In this document: piece after piece, positions 32,044-40,762 of the stretch
Position numbering within the stretch: position 1 is the stretch's first letter
How the letters are laid out: the number at the start of each line of letters is the position of its first letter
Assembly (NCBI GenBank): GCA_001313085.1
Contig: BBFE01000019.1
Span: 1 to 59,837, forward strand
Source of the DNA: Paenibacillus sp. JCM 18996
GTDB taxonomy: Bacteria; Bacillota; Bacilli; Paenibacillales; NBRC-103111
Direction of reading: 5' to 3'
DNA length: 59,837 bases
Translations under genes and position numbers: made by a program
The notes under the pieces: generated by a model
Databases searched by the model: none
Told to the model about the DNA's origin: nothing
Seen by the model: only the letters and a program-made list of their open reading frames with translations

Positions 32044-32756
32044 TCATTTTGTTCTCCGGACATAAAACCGGATCAAGTCGTTTCTCATATAGTCGTACGA
32101 AATGAAAATCGGATTCGCTTTGTCATCGTAATGCACTTGAATAAACTTCAGAAGCGGTGAACCGCTTTGTTTCAAACGGTACGGAAGCATATCCTCTTCC
32201 TGCACCGCTCGAATTTCCATTAGTGATTCGACAATACTGATGCCGTATTTGATTTCAAGGCATTTGGAAAGGGAGCCTGGCTCGAAACGGTCGGGAAAGT
32301 CTTGTCCCACGATACTCTGCGGCAAAATATTTTGCGAATACACAATCGATTCGCCGTCCGCCGTTCGGATCCGGTCAAGAATAAACACAGCATCCTGCTT
32401 ATTAATATTCAACAAGCGGATCTCTTCCTCGTTCGGTCTTCTTTTAAAAAATCTGAACCTCCAAATCCCCTTCATTCAAATTCGCGTTCCGGATCAGATC
32501 CGTAATGCTGGAATATTTATTTATCGTGCTTATCATATGAAAGCTGTCGCGGCGAACATAATAGCCCGAGCCTGAACGCTGTTCACCTTGCCAATTTCGA
32601 TCAGATGCTTAAGCGCTTTGCGAATGGTTTCACGGCTTACAAGAAAACGTGCTGCCAATTCTTTTTTTCCGTAGGCAATTTTTTTTCTCCCTCAGCAAAC
32701 ACATTCTGATCAATTTCAGCCGCTATCGCTCTGCTGATCTCTTCATATTTGATCAT
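32044..32756 (-). CDS. GntR-family regulator with UTRA domain, frameshifted
   Basis: HutC-subfamily regulator. The winged helix-turn-helix reads MIKYEEISRAIAAEIDQN then LAARFLVSRETIRKALKHLI. The UTRA ligand domain follows (ILDRIRTADGESIVYSQNIL, LEIKYGISIVESLMEIRAVQ, FISYDYMRNDLIRFYVRR). PhnF, the phosphonate regulator, belongs to the same subfamily, as do sugar-responsive members. ATG at 32756; breaks near 32685, 32662, 32580 and 32447. As first gene of the operon it probably controls its own transcription together with the importer and enzymes. Confidence 0.88.
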
Positions 32757-33240
32757 TCAAACAACTTCAACACCTTTCAAAAGGTTTCTGTTCCATCGAG
32801 TTGATAATTTTATTGTAGGTGATATGTATTCGAACAATATTAATAAAAAAAACGCAAAAAAAATCATTTGTACGTTAAAGTATTGTAAATTTGTCTAGTC
32901 AAATATTTAATTAGTTAGTGAATTGTAGTGGGGTATTGGTAAGAATTTCCCCTATTATCGTTGTAATCAGAGTCAAAACTACCTCATGTGCTGATTATTT
33001 TGTCTAGTTCAATTTAAGCAATGACTTTTTTTTCTATAACAAATCAAAAAAAAGGCTCCGCAGATGAACAGATCATCTTGAGAAGCCTTTTTTTTATATT
33101 TATGCAATAGGTTACGATTTGATAATGTCTGCAACGATTTCGTAGGAATCTCACCGCATTCAATTGCCGGAGCGCTCGTCTGTTTTAACTTTCGGCACGA
33201 CAGGAAGTTTTATTCTGGTCTCTTAGGAAGATGAAGCCTC
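32757..33240. other. AT-rich intergenic region upstream of the catabolic operon
   Basis: About 480 bases without a gene, much more AT-rich than its surroundings and with many A/T runs. On the minus strand TTGACT (32902-32897), 17 bases and TTTAAC (32879-32874) form a weak candidate promoter for the GntR operon. A terminator lies at 33050-33094. The rest (33100-33240) shows nothing recognisable and may be the deleted 5' part of the cyanophycin-synthetase gene. Confidence 0.4.
33050..33094. terminator. bidirectional-type hairpin terminator
   Basis: aaggct and agatga pair with tcatct and agcctt around a small loop (33053-33088), followed by eight T on the plus strand and preceded by a run of A. 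Confidence 0.7.
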
Positions 33241-33264
33241 GTTAGCTGTAGCTCTTCACCTGCG

Positions 33265-34624
33265 CAATCGTTTGAATTGAATGCGGCTCCCGGAATCCGG
33301 ATGCATCTTTATCCGGCCCATGGCAAGCCACGCGATGCAGGCGCTGCGATTATCGACTACCTGTTCGGCAGCAGAGAACAAGCCTCCATACCGATTATTG
33401 CCGTGACAGGAACGAACGGAAAAAACCACAACGAGCCGACTCGTCGCACACTTTATGCGTCAGCCGGGAATCATTGTCGGCCAAACGGATTCGGACGGCG
33501 TGCGAATCGACGGCGAGTGGGTGGACCGTGGTGACTGCAGCGGCCCCAAGAGCGCCCGTAGGGTGCTGTCCGACCCGAGAGTCGACGTGGCCGTTTTGGA
33601 AACGGCCCGGGGCGGCATGTTGCGTGAAGGGCTGGCGTTCCAGCATTGCAATATTGGCATCGTGAATAATGTCAGTGATGACCATTTGGGTAAGGCCGAG
33701 GTCGAGAGTCTCGAGGATTTATGGCGGGTCAAACGTATCGTGGCAGAAGCGGTGCTGCCTGACGGCCATTGTATCCTCAATGCGGACGACCCCTGGTGCG
33801 TCCGAATGGCCTCGCACACGAAAGGAAAAGTCGTTTTCTTTTCTCTGAAAGCGGACAATCCGGTGATAAAGGAAGCCATCAGCAAAGGAAAGACAGTTTG
33901 GTTCATTTCTAATGGCGACATTGTTTGCCATCATAACGGATCCTTCACACGGTTCATGAAAGCGGCCGGCATTCCCATTACCCTTAATGGATTGGCCCAA
34001 TATAATATTGCAAACGCGCTTGCTTCCCTTGCGGCAGCACATGCTGCCGGAAAGCCCCTTAAACAGCTGCGAACCGCCATCATGACCTTTCAACTTTCGG
34101 CGGAACAAAATAAAGGAAGGTTAAATGTGTATAGGAGTGAAGATCGTTGTGTCATCGTGGATTTTGCGCATAATCCGGCCGGGCTTCAAGCCATATATCA
34201 AACGCTTGCCCCGCTGGTTCGCAGACGGTTAATTACAGTGGCTTCCATGCCGGGAGACCGCCAGGATGATGCGATCCGGCAGTCGGCAAGAATAATGTCT
34301 CAATTCTCGGATGTTCTGGTGATCAAAGAAGACGCCGATTTAAGAGGCAGAAAACCCCGGGAGGTGGCTCATTTGATTCGGACTGAGGCCTTGGGCGCCG
34401 GACTTCCGGCAAGTTGGCTGCCCATTGTGTCCGAGGAATATGAGGCTTGCCGTAAAGCCTGGGAAATGAGCCAGCCGGGAGATATAGTGCTGTGTTTATA
34501 TGATGAATTTGACAAAATCGAACAATTCTTGAAGGAAATCAACTGCAACACGACAGAGAAGGACTTAAGCAGCTTAATAGCAGAAGAGGGGAGAAACAAA
34601 TGGCTCAATGCTTGCCGTGGTTAA
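33265..34624 (+). pseudogene. cphA: cyanophycin synthetase C-terminal Mur-ligase half
   Basis: Reads NAAPGIRMHLYPAHGKPRD, the link at the end of the CphA ATP-grasp domain. The Mur-ligase P-loop follows as IIAVTGTNGKTTTSRLVAHF once a six-A run at about 33422 is read as five, then VLETARGGMLREGL, NVSDDHLGKAEVE and VDFAHNPAGLQAIYQ. This is the C-terminal half of cyanophycin synthetase, which adds Arg to the poly-Asp backbone. The N-terminal half that adds Asp (about 450 residues) is missing and not found upstream, so the gene is 5'-truncated. Apart from the run at 33422 the frame is open for 389 codons. Confidence 0.82.
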
Positions 34625-35052
34625 ACGAGGAGCCGTCACAGAAAGCACGCATACAGCTCCATAGTCATCGTGGACGCCCAGGGGAATTTGCTTTATAGCT
34701 ATGACAATACGGAAGCCAAAGTTTTTTTTACCCGCTCATCTCTGAAGCTTGTTCAGACCATTCCCCTCCTTCATTCGGGAATTACAAAGGGCAATGTACT
34801 TGCCAAGGCGGGGCTGAAGGCGTATATGGAATGACTCCGTAAACAGGGAATAGGAATATGTATGCAGGTAGACGACGGCAATTCGAGGGCTGCCTATCCA
34901 GCGGCAGTGGAAATCCTGAAGCAGCTTGGCGTCTTGGAGAAAAAAACGAGTTGGCTGAGTTGGAATCATTCCGCCGCCCGGTGCAATACAACCATAGAGG
35001 AGAAGAGACAGGTGTAATAGAAACAACATTCGAGTTGATCAAACACTTTTAA
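34600..35052 (+). pseudogene. L-asparaginase II family gene with internal deletion
   Basis: The 5' part reads MLAVVKRGAVTESTHTA, VIVDAQGNLLYSYDNTE and FFTRSSLKLVQTIPLLHSG, the N-terminus of asparaginase II family proteins. It then jumps to the C-terminal segments LAKAGLKAYM, GICMQVDDGNSRAAYPAAVE and NHRGEETGVIETTFELIK. About half of the normal 320-330 residues, including the middle catalytic region, is absent. Frame errors and a TGA (near 34833) add to this. It overlaps the end of the cphA remnant, and both may once have served Asp/Asn-polymer turnover. Confidence 0.72.
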
Positions 35053-35245
35053 AGCAGGCCTTCTTGAAAAAAGTAAACCTATCATGTGATGATCATACTG
35101 GATAGCAAATAGGTGACCCGATTTGGTCTTTTTTTGTTTGGTTGTCAATCAATTATAATTCAGATCAACAACGATATGCTGACATTGGTGAAAAAAATTT
35201 GACTCAAACTATTCACCAGTCACGCAGAACTCGGAAAATAAAAAA

Positions 35246-35276
35246 AAGAAAGTGCCAGTTTCCCGGCACTTTCGCA
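35246..35276 (-). terminator. terminator of the chimeric maf transcript
   Basis: gaaagtgcc and ggcactttc form a nine-base stem around an eight-base loop. On the minus strand seven T follow. It lies about 50 bases beyond the inferred maf stop. Confidence 0.8.
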
Positions 35277-35326
35277 AAATTCATTTGCATCACACTTTGA
35301 TCTCCTTGATCTCAAATAGCCCTACA

Positions 35327-36126
35327 TCATGTGTTAAAAGGACTTATTCCAAACTTTAATAACATTTGGTAAAGCAGGTTCAAAGGTAAACCCATAACAC
35401 TATAAAAAATCACCTTCGATTTTCTCAATAAAAAAGAGCACCTAGCCCCTGTACGCCGTAACTTCCAGCTTTATCAAGTGGCTCGCCTGTATTTATATAC
35501 GCCCTGATTTCTTCATCACTCATTGGTCTAAAAGTAACTTTACTTACAGTGTGTCCTACAATTACCTCGGGCATCCCGTTTTCCGACTCAGATAATACAC
35601 GATACTGACCAATATCTCCAAGGTGCATTGTGGTGTCATAGTCCCCGGCTTTATCCATAGGTTCTCCGGTCTCAATATAGGCCTGTATTCGAGCAGGCGA
35701 CAAAGCTCTCATATGTACGGTCGTTGCGCTGTGAGCCGTTTTCTCGATGCGCGATTCCACATCGATACAGCACACTCCCGTATATACGCTGTGGCTTCTT
35801 CCCTGCAGAGCGGACAGCATTATCACCGCATGCGCCCTGTCCTTCGGTTTGCCCAGCACCTCGCCGTCCAGCACGACAATGGTGTCCGAGCCGATCACCG
35901 CTCCCGGTTTGCCGAACCCGGCGGCTGCACCAAGAGAGGCTCTCGCCTTGCGCTGTGACAGCGTCTCCACAATTTGAGCGGGCTGAAGCGCTTCGCTGAC
36001 CGTTTCATCCACATTCGAAGCCACCAATTCCACAGGCAGCTGGAAGGCACGGATCAATTCCCTGCGGCGGGGGGAGGCGGAAGCAAGATATAAAGTTGGG
36101 TTTACAGATTGGGATTCGTGCAACAA
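35327..36126 (-). CDS. maf: chimeric Maf nucleotide pyrophosphatase at the island edge
   Basis: Maf/YhdE proteins hydrolyse non-canonical dTTP/UTP-like nucleotides. Residues 1-160 are the host gene: LYLASASPRRRELIRAF, the K/E motif SQRKARASLG, GSDTIVVLDGEVLGKPKD, up to TGEPMDKAG. At this point (att core) the frame runs without a stop into element DNA: a 40-residue linker (DYDTTMHLGDIGQYRVLSES), then a second Maf C-terminal half with VTFRPMSDEEIRAYINTGEP and LDKAGSYGVQGLGALF. Correcting two A/T-run errors (35435 and 35405) extends it to a TGA at 35327. The element half differs from the host tail at 18.6 kb (SVMGLPLNLLYQMLL versus [10 protein letters not shown]). Whether the chimera folds is unknown. 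Confidence 0.8.
35626..35652. other. right attachment junction of the island
   Basis: Holds ccggcttt (35645-35652), identical to the core at 18699-18706. On one side lies the host maf 5' part, on the other the element. The half-site cattgtg (35626-35632) is the inverse of the left element half-site. Recombining the two junctions regenerates an uninterrupted host maf. Confidence 0.75.
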
Positions 36127-36251
36127 AGGGTTCCTCCAAGGAATTTTATTTGGGATAGACTGCCATCGCAGCTATACGTAGTTTGGCCTAAAACCAGAAA
36201 AAATCTCCAATGTTACAATATTTGCGGCACAGGCCGAAATAAGACCGAACA

Positions 36252-36497
36252 CTACATTTTTTTTCTATAAAGCCAGACAGCGATAACTATCCCCAGGATG
36301 GTGAGCAGATTCAGACGATTTGCAAATCCACGTCATAATTGATGACTTGAAGGTCAGCCTTGGGATGCCAGGAAATTTGTGCGGAATGGGTAAGGAAAGA
36401 GACTGAGGGGACGGCAGCGAGCAGCTGGCCTGCAATAACGCCGGCTAACAATCCGATCAGGATAAAGATAATGAGCGTCAGGTTGGATTTTTTTCAT
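36252..36497 (-). CDS. DUF4321-type small membrane protein, frameshifted
   Basis: About 80 residues with two membrane helices: LTLIIFILIGLLAGVIAGQL at the start and LNLLTILGIVIAVWLYR at the end, joined by a short extracytoplasmic loop (HSAQISWHPKADLQVINYD). The pattern fits DUF4321 proteins, which sit next to maf in Paenibacillus-like genomes. The ATG at 36497 comes into frame when the seven-A run after it is read as six; a base is missing near 36317. No function is known. Confidence 0.7.
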
Positions 36498-36772
36498 CGA
36501 TGGGCCTCTCTGTTCTAAAACTTGGTTCCTCTCTCATTATACGGACTCGCAAAAAAAACAGTTACAATCGAAAATGCTAGAAAATTGTCAAATGCTGCTA
36601 GAGTTTAAAGTTCCTGCAGTTTCCGCGGTGATTTTGCCTGTTCCTTGAAAGATAGTGAACGTTTGACAGCGGGCTTCGACAGCTTCTTTAGAGTAACCTT
36701 TGTACTATGAAACTAGGTTATGAAACTGTCATCCTGTCGCGCGGATTTCATTTTGATATAAGGAGGCACAAT

Positions 36773-37215
36773 ATGGCACGCAAGGTTGTGAATGAACACG
36801 AGCTAAAGGAACTGGTGTCCGCTGTTTGCCAAACGGAAGAGCAGGAAGAAGCAAGCAAAGGAAAACAAGCGGAGGAAGAAAAGGAGCAGCCGAACGAAGT
36901 GTCCAAAAAGCCGAAGCTTTCTTTGAAGCTCCATCAGCAGCTGATCGAAGAGCTCCGGCAGCAGAACTTCAGCTTGCTGTGCGGGTGAATGAGCTGGAGC
37001 AGCAGCTGAATGAGCTGTATCAGGTGCGCGAGCAGGTAGCCATCGCCTCGGAGCTGCCGGATGAGGAAGATCAGGGTGCAGTGACCACAATGGCAACTGT
37101 CCCGCCCGCCGACTTGTCGCAGTATGTCCGAACCTCCCGCTCCCAGCGCCATCCGGCTTTGAAGAAGAAGCCCTTCTGGGCGGCATGGTTTCGGGTACCG
37201 TCACAAGCCGAGTAA
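36773..37215 (+). CDS. conserved coiled-coil protein of unknown function, frameshifted
   Basis: About 145 residues. The ATG at 36773 follows AAGGAGGCACAAT. It opens MARKVVNEHELKELVSAV, has a Glu/Lys-rich linker, then a leucine-heptad coiled coil (LKLHQQLIEELRQQ and VNELEQQLNELYQVREQ), and ends with a basic Trp-containing tail (KKPFWAAWFRV). A base is lost near 36965 within the coiled coil. I do not recognise the family. It is the first plus-strand gene after the maf/DUF4321 pair and stands between them and the MFS gene. Confidence 0.6.
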
Positions 37216-37397
37216 AAGTGCAAACCGGATTTTCAAAGTGACTCTCCATTAGAAGTGTCAGGCTGCCTCAGGCGGCCTGTTTGCTTTTTTTTCCAAGGTC
37301 TTGGAAGTATGTTCCCGTATACGGCCGTCTTTTTTTCCTTGCCAAATTACAAATTGTGTACCAGAATAAAAGAAACTTACCCGAAAGAAGCGATCTT

Positions 37398-38673
37398 ATG
37401 CCTGTCAACCTGTATTATTTCCTGTTCTTTTACGTGATTACTTATATGGGCAACGCAGTGTATTCGACATTCATCCCCGTTTATTTTCTGAATATCGGAT
37501 TCAGCCCTTCTCAGATCGGTACTTTGCTCAGCCTCGGACCTTTAGTGGCAATTCTGGCGCAGCCAGTGTGGGGCGCTTTGGGGGACAGGGCCAGGACGAA
37601 AAAAACCGGATCCTGCAAATACTGATCGCCGGAAGCGGTGCTTCCATGCTGCTTTACCCGCTGTCCGACAGTTTTGCTTATTTGCTCGTGATGATCAGCG
37701 TCTTTACTTTTTTTTCAAACGTCCGTTGCCGCCATCAGCGATGCGATTACACTGGAGGTGCTGGATAGACGGAAATCGGGGAATTACGGGACGATACGGC
37801 TCGGGGGGAACGATTGGCTTCGCCATTATGTCCATCCTCTTCGGCATCATCGCAAAGCGGCATATCGATTTCATGTTCGTGGTCTACGCCTGCGTTATGG
37901 CGGCCAGCTTCATGCTCCTTTTGCGGTTTCCCGCCGTGGAGGGACATCAGTCGGAAGGCAGCAAAATGCGCATATGGGTGCTGTTCAAAAAACCGCAAAC
38001 TGGTGCTCTATCTGTCGATCAATTTCATCCTGCAGATTACGCTCGGGTACTATTACTCGTTTTTTTCCATTATATTTCAAGGAGCTTGGCGGAGACAACG
38101 TGATGCTCGGCTGGTCTATGGTCATCTCGTCGCTGAGCGAAATTCCTTTCCTTCTGTTCTCGGGCAAAATTTTCAGCCGCTTCAAAATCCCCTACATCCT
38201 GCTGGGGGCGGCGATCGCTGCGGCATTGCGCTGGTACTTGTTCTCCGCCATCCACAATCCGTACTGGACACTTCCCATACAGGTCCTGCACGGCCTGATC
38301 TTCATCGTACTGTCCGTCACCATGGCGACTTTGATAAACAAGGAAGTGCCCAATGAGCTCAAAGCGAGCGGACAAACGCTGAACGGCCTGCTTAGCCTGG
38401 GAGCCGCCCGGATCATCGGGAGTTTTGCAGGCGGCATAGCCAGTCAAAGCTATGGGATGCGCACGGTATTTTTTGTATAATTCAATGCTGACCATCGCCT
38501 GTATCGCCGTATTCGCCCTTGTCTTCTGGCTGCAAAAAACAAAACAGCGCACAGCGGCACTCCCACACGGCTTGAACTGCAAAACAAAACAGAGCACAGC
38601 GGCACTCCCATCCGGCTTGAACTCATACGACACACATAAGGAGATAACAAAATGGCGCCAAACCGCAAACTAA
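37398..38673 (+). CDS. MFS transporter (MFS_1-like), frameshifted, with repeat tail
   Basis: Twelve-helix transporter, about 420 residues. It begins LYYFLFFYVITYMGNAVYST and has the loop 2-3 motif WGALGDRARTKNRILQI, DAITLEVLDRRKSGNYGTIR and NELKASGQTLNGLLSLGA. The pattern fits the LacY-like MFS_1_like group (phenylpropionate or YwbF-type permeases); the substrate is unknown. Breaks in A/T runs at 37601, 37710, 37990, 38065 and 38470, and a G-run near 37808. The C-terminal tail carries two copies of a 15-residue repeat and overlaps the start of the next gene by 22 bases. Confidence 0.82.
38536..38625 (+). repeat. two tandem 45-bp units in the MFS gene tail
   Basis: Units 38536-38580 and 38581-38625 match at 40 of 45 positions (from aaaacaaaacag to cttgaact). 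In the MFS frame each encodes 15 residues, KTKQRTAALPHGLNC and KTKQSTAALPSGLNS. The length is a multiple of three, so copy number can change without breaking the frame. Confidence 0.85.
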
Positions 38674-38867
38674 TCACCGACCGGGATTTTCAGGAAGCGA
38701 TGGAGAAGCAAGTGAGTATCCGCGTGTTTCAGGACGACCATGTCGTCGATTCAGGGGGCACCATCATCCGTTTTGACGAACGGGACGTCGTGGTCCAAAC
38801 CCGGGTCAGCCAGCTTGCTTATCACCGGAGAGAGCTGTGCGAGTTTTATGAAATGAGAAAACGCTGA
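38652..38867 (+). CDS. small conserved protein, unknown function
   Basis: Intact frame of 71 residues, MAPNRKLITDRDFQEAMEKQ at the start, then a beta-rich part (VSIRVFQDDHVVDSGGTIIR and DVVVQTRVSQLAYHRREL). The ATG at 38652 follows AAGGAGATAACAAA. The fold looks like a small beta barrel, but I cannot name a family. It overlaps the MFS tail and is followed by a terminator, so the two genes probably form one transcript. Confidence 0.65.
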   Translation: MAPNRKLITDRDFQEAMEKQVSIRVFQDDHVVDSGGTIIRFDERDVVVQTRVSQLAYHRRELCEFYEMRKR

Positions 38868-38885
38868 TCCGCCCGGTTAACGCAA

Positions 38886-38918
38886 AAGACTCGAACCCGC
38901 CAAGGACCGAGTCTTTTC
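38886..38918. terminator. terminator after the small conserved gene
   Basis: aaaagactcg and cgagtctttt pair around a short loop and are followed by a T-containing tract on the plus strand. Confidence 0.75.
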
Positions 38919-39050
38919 ATTGAGTGCATCGAACCGAAAGACTGAGGTAACAGTGTATTTCCCCAAGAGCGGTTCTGCCGGCGTGCGTTGCGCTCTTCAC
39001 CTCGGGTGTTACGGCTGTACACTGCGGCTGGTCATATCCCACACTTCTTC

Positions 39051-40482
39051 TTACTGCGCCGCCGTTTTAAGCAGCTCTTTTTCGGCCAGCACATACTGGG
39101 TCAGCGATGCCTGCGCCTGCCACATGCCCGCTGTAGAAGGATTCTTTTTTGTACTCATCCAGCGCACTCACCGCACCGTTCATTGATTGTTGGAGCTTGG
39201 GCAGCACCGCCTTCATCTCCTCGCCCGCCCCGTCGTTTACGGTGCCCTGGAGTGATGACCATGATTGATGCGCGGATTTTACCGCCTGCAGAAGCGCCGT
39301 ATCCAGCGGGGTGGGCTTTGACTCTCTGAGGTGCATAACCGTGAGTCCGTCGATCATCTGCACCAGCTTAGCCCCTTGGGTAAAGTAAGACTGCATCGCA
39401 TCCGTCTGCTTGCCGTTCCATTTCATCCTGCTGACGGCGGGAAGCTCCAGAGGCTTCACATACACCTCGACCTTCTTTTCCTTCAAAAGCTGGCTCACCT
39501 GCACCGCATCTTCCTTTTTTTTGAAGACATTCCTGCAAAAAAGAACGAATTTGTCCGCGGATTCCAAAGCGGTGGGAAGGCCTTTTTTTTCTTCAAATTC
39601 GCCTGCTCCGCCTCGGCGCTGCTCTGAGTATTGAACACTCCCGCCTGCAGAAGGGAATAAGACCTCGCCGGCAGATTGACGGCAGCCGTCTGGCCGGTGA
39701 CGTTGGCCGCGGCCGGAGCAGATTTGTTCGCTGCGGGTTCCTGTGCTTTCGCTTCGGCGGCGGATTTCACACCCGGAAGCTTGGCGTCTGCCGTCGCGTC
39801 CTGGGCCGCTTTGGTTTCTGCTTTTGGTGCGGTCACCGCTGTCGTCTCGGTCTTGCCCGAAGACTTTAAGCCGAACAAGTCCGGCGTGCCCGTGAACATG
39901 GTCAGCACCAAATACCCGCACCCTACGCCCGTTGCAATTGCCGCCGTTACGGAGGCCGCGACGCGCAGCCAAGGGGCGCGAGCCGATTTGGCATATCTGA
40001 CCTCTGCGGAAGACGGTTCATGCCAAGGGACGATTGCACCGCGATGCTCCTGGAAACCTGTATCCTCATTGTCAAAATGCCCTGTTTCACCGTTTGACAT
40101 GGACGGCTTGGCCGACGAGGAGCGAATCAATTCCTCCACTCTTTTCGTTTCAGCCTCGATCGGGCTGTTCCATGCCCCAAAATCACTCGTGTAATGATTC
40201 AAGGAACCGGTATCGAATAAAGACGGCTGAGCTTTGGGCGCGGTATCGCATAAAGGAGGCTGTGCGTTTGGCGCGGTATCGTAGAAAGAAGGCTGTGCGC
40301 CTGGCGAGTATTGTTTGTCGGATGGTTTTTTTTGGACTCTTCTCGCCCTGCTGCGACAATAGAACCATTCCACTCCGGAGCCTCGAGTTCCGCTCTTTCC
40401 TCCGGCTTATGGCGAGGACCGCTTTCCTGAACAGGGTTACGGCCGTTTTCGAATCTGTATGTGATTTTTTTGCTTTATTCAT
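39051..40482 (-). CDS. SPOR-domain membrane protein, SpoIIB-like, frameshifted
   Basis: Long protein (about 470 residues). A cytoplasmic part has a run of 11-residue repeats (DTAPxAQPxxx), then one membrane helix (VAASVTAAIATGVGCGYLVL), an Ala/Lys/Thr-rich spacer, and a SPOR domain (YSLLQAGVFNTQSSAEAEQA followed by LKEKKVEVYVKPLELP) that binds denuded glycan at division sites. A helical C-terminal domain ends LAEKELLKTAAQ. SpoIIB, needed for septal-wall degradation during engulfment, sits beside folC and maf in B. subtilis, which supports the call. Breaks lie in A/T runs at 39145, 39518, 39588 and 40325. Confidence 0.72.
40206..40304 (-). repeat. three 33-bp repeats in the SPOR gene
   Basis: Units start at about 40206, 40239 and 40272, each built on cggtatcg...aaag..ggctg.gc. 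They encode three 11-residue copies of the type AQPSFYDTAPN, AQPPLCDTAPK and AQPSLFDTG in the cytoplasmic part of the SPOR protein. The repeat length is a multiple of three. Confidence 0.75.
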
Positions 40483-40606
40483 TGCTCCCTCTCCCTTGTC
40501 CGCTGATTTGTACTACCAGTGTATGAAAGAGGTATTTGAAATATGACTTCAGAAGCAGCATTCACTCTTCCCGCCCTAAACGCCCTCCACAGCAACGCAG
40601 AAAGAG

Positions 40607-40647
40607 CTGCCCCTGGTGGGTTCACCACTCAGGGCAGCTCTTTTATA
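40607..40647 (-). terminator. terminator after murC
   Basis: AAAGAGCTGCCC and GGGCAGCTCTTT form a 12-base stem with an internal loop and a T tract; it ends the valS-folC-murC transcript. Confidence 0.85.
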
Positions 40648-40762
40648 ACGTTTAAGAAACTTCGTTAAAGGCTTAAACCGAAAACTTTCTTTACCAAGAA
40701 ACCCTACCTTTAAATCGCGGTCGCTCATCCTTGGACGTCCTCGGGTAGAGCTTTTCTTCTCG

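Noticed and set aside
18800..35700. tRNA gene as integration target, or CRISPR/phage structural genes in the island
   Set aside because: No tRNA-like cloverleaf was noticed at either edge, the attachment site is within maf, and no repeat-spacer array, capsid, terminase or tail gene was seen.
38920..39190. Short plus-strand frame with SH-rich sequence
   Set aside because: It overlaps the end of the SPOR gene on the other strand and has no start signal or similarity.
40576..40762. Open frame running on from murC to the terminator
   Set aside because: It arises from a frameshift near the murC end; the correct frame stops at 40763 after the usual MurC C-terminus, and the remaining bases encode no known protein.
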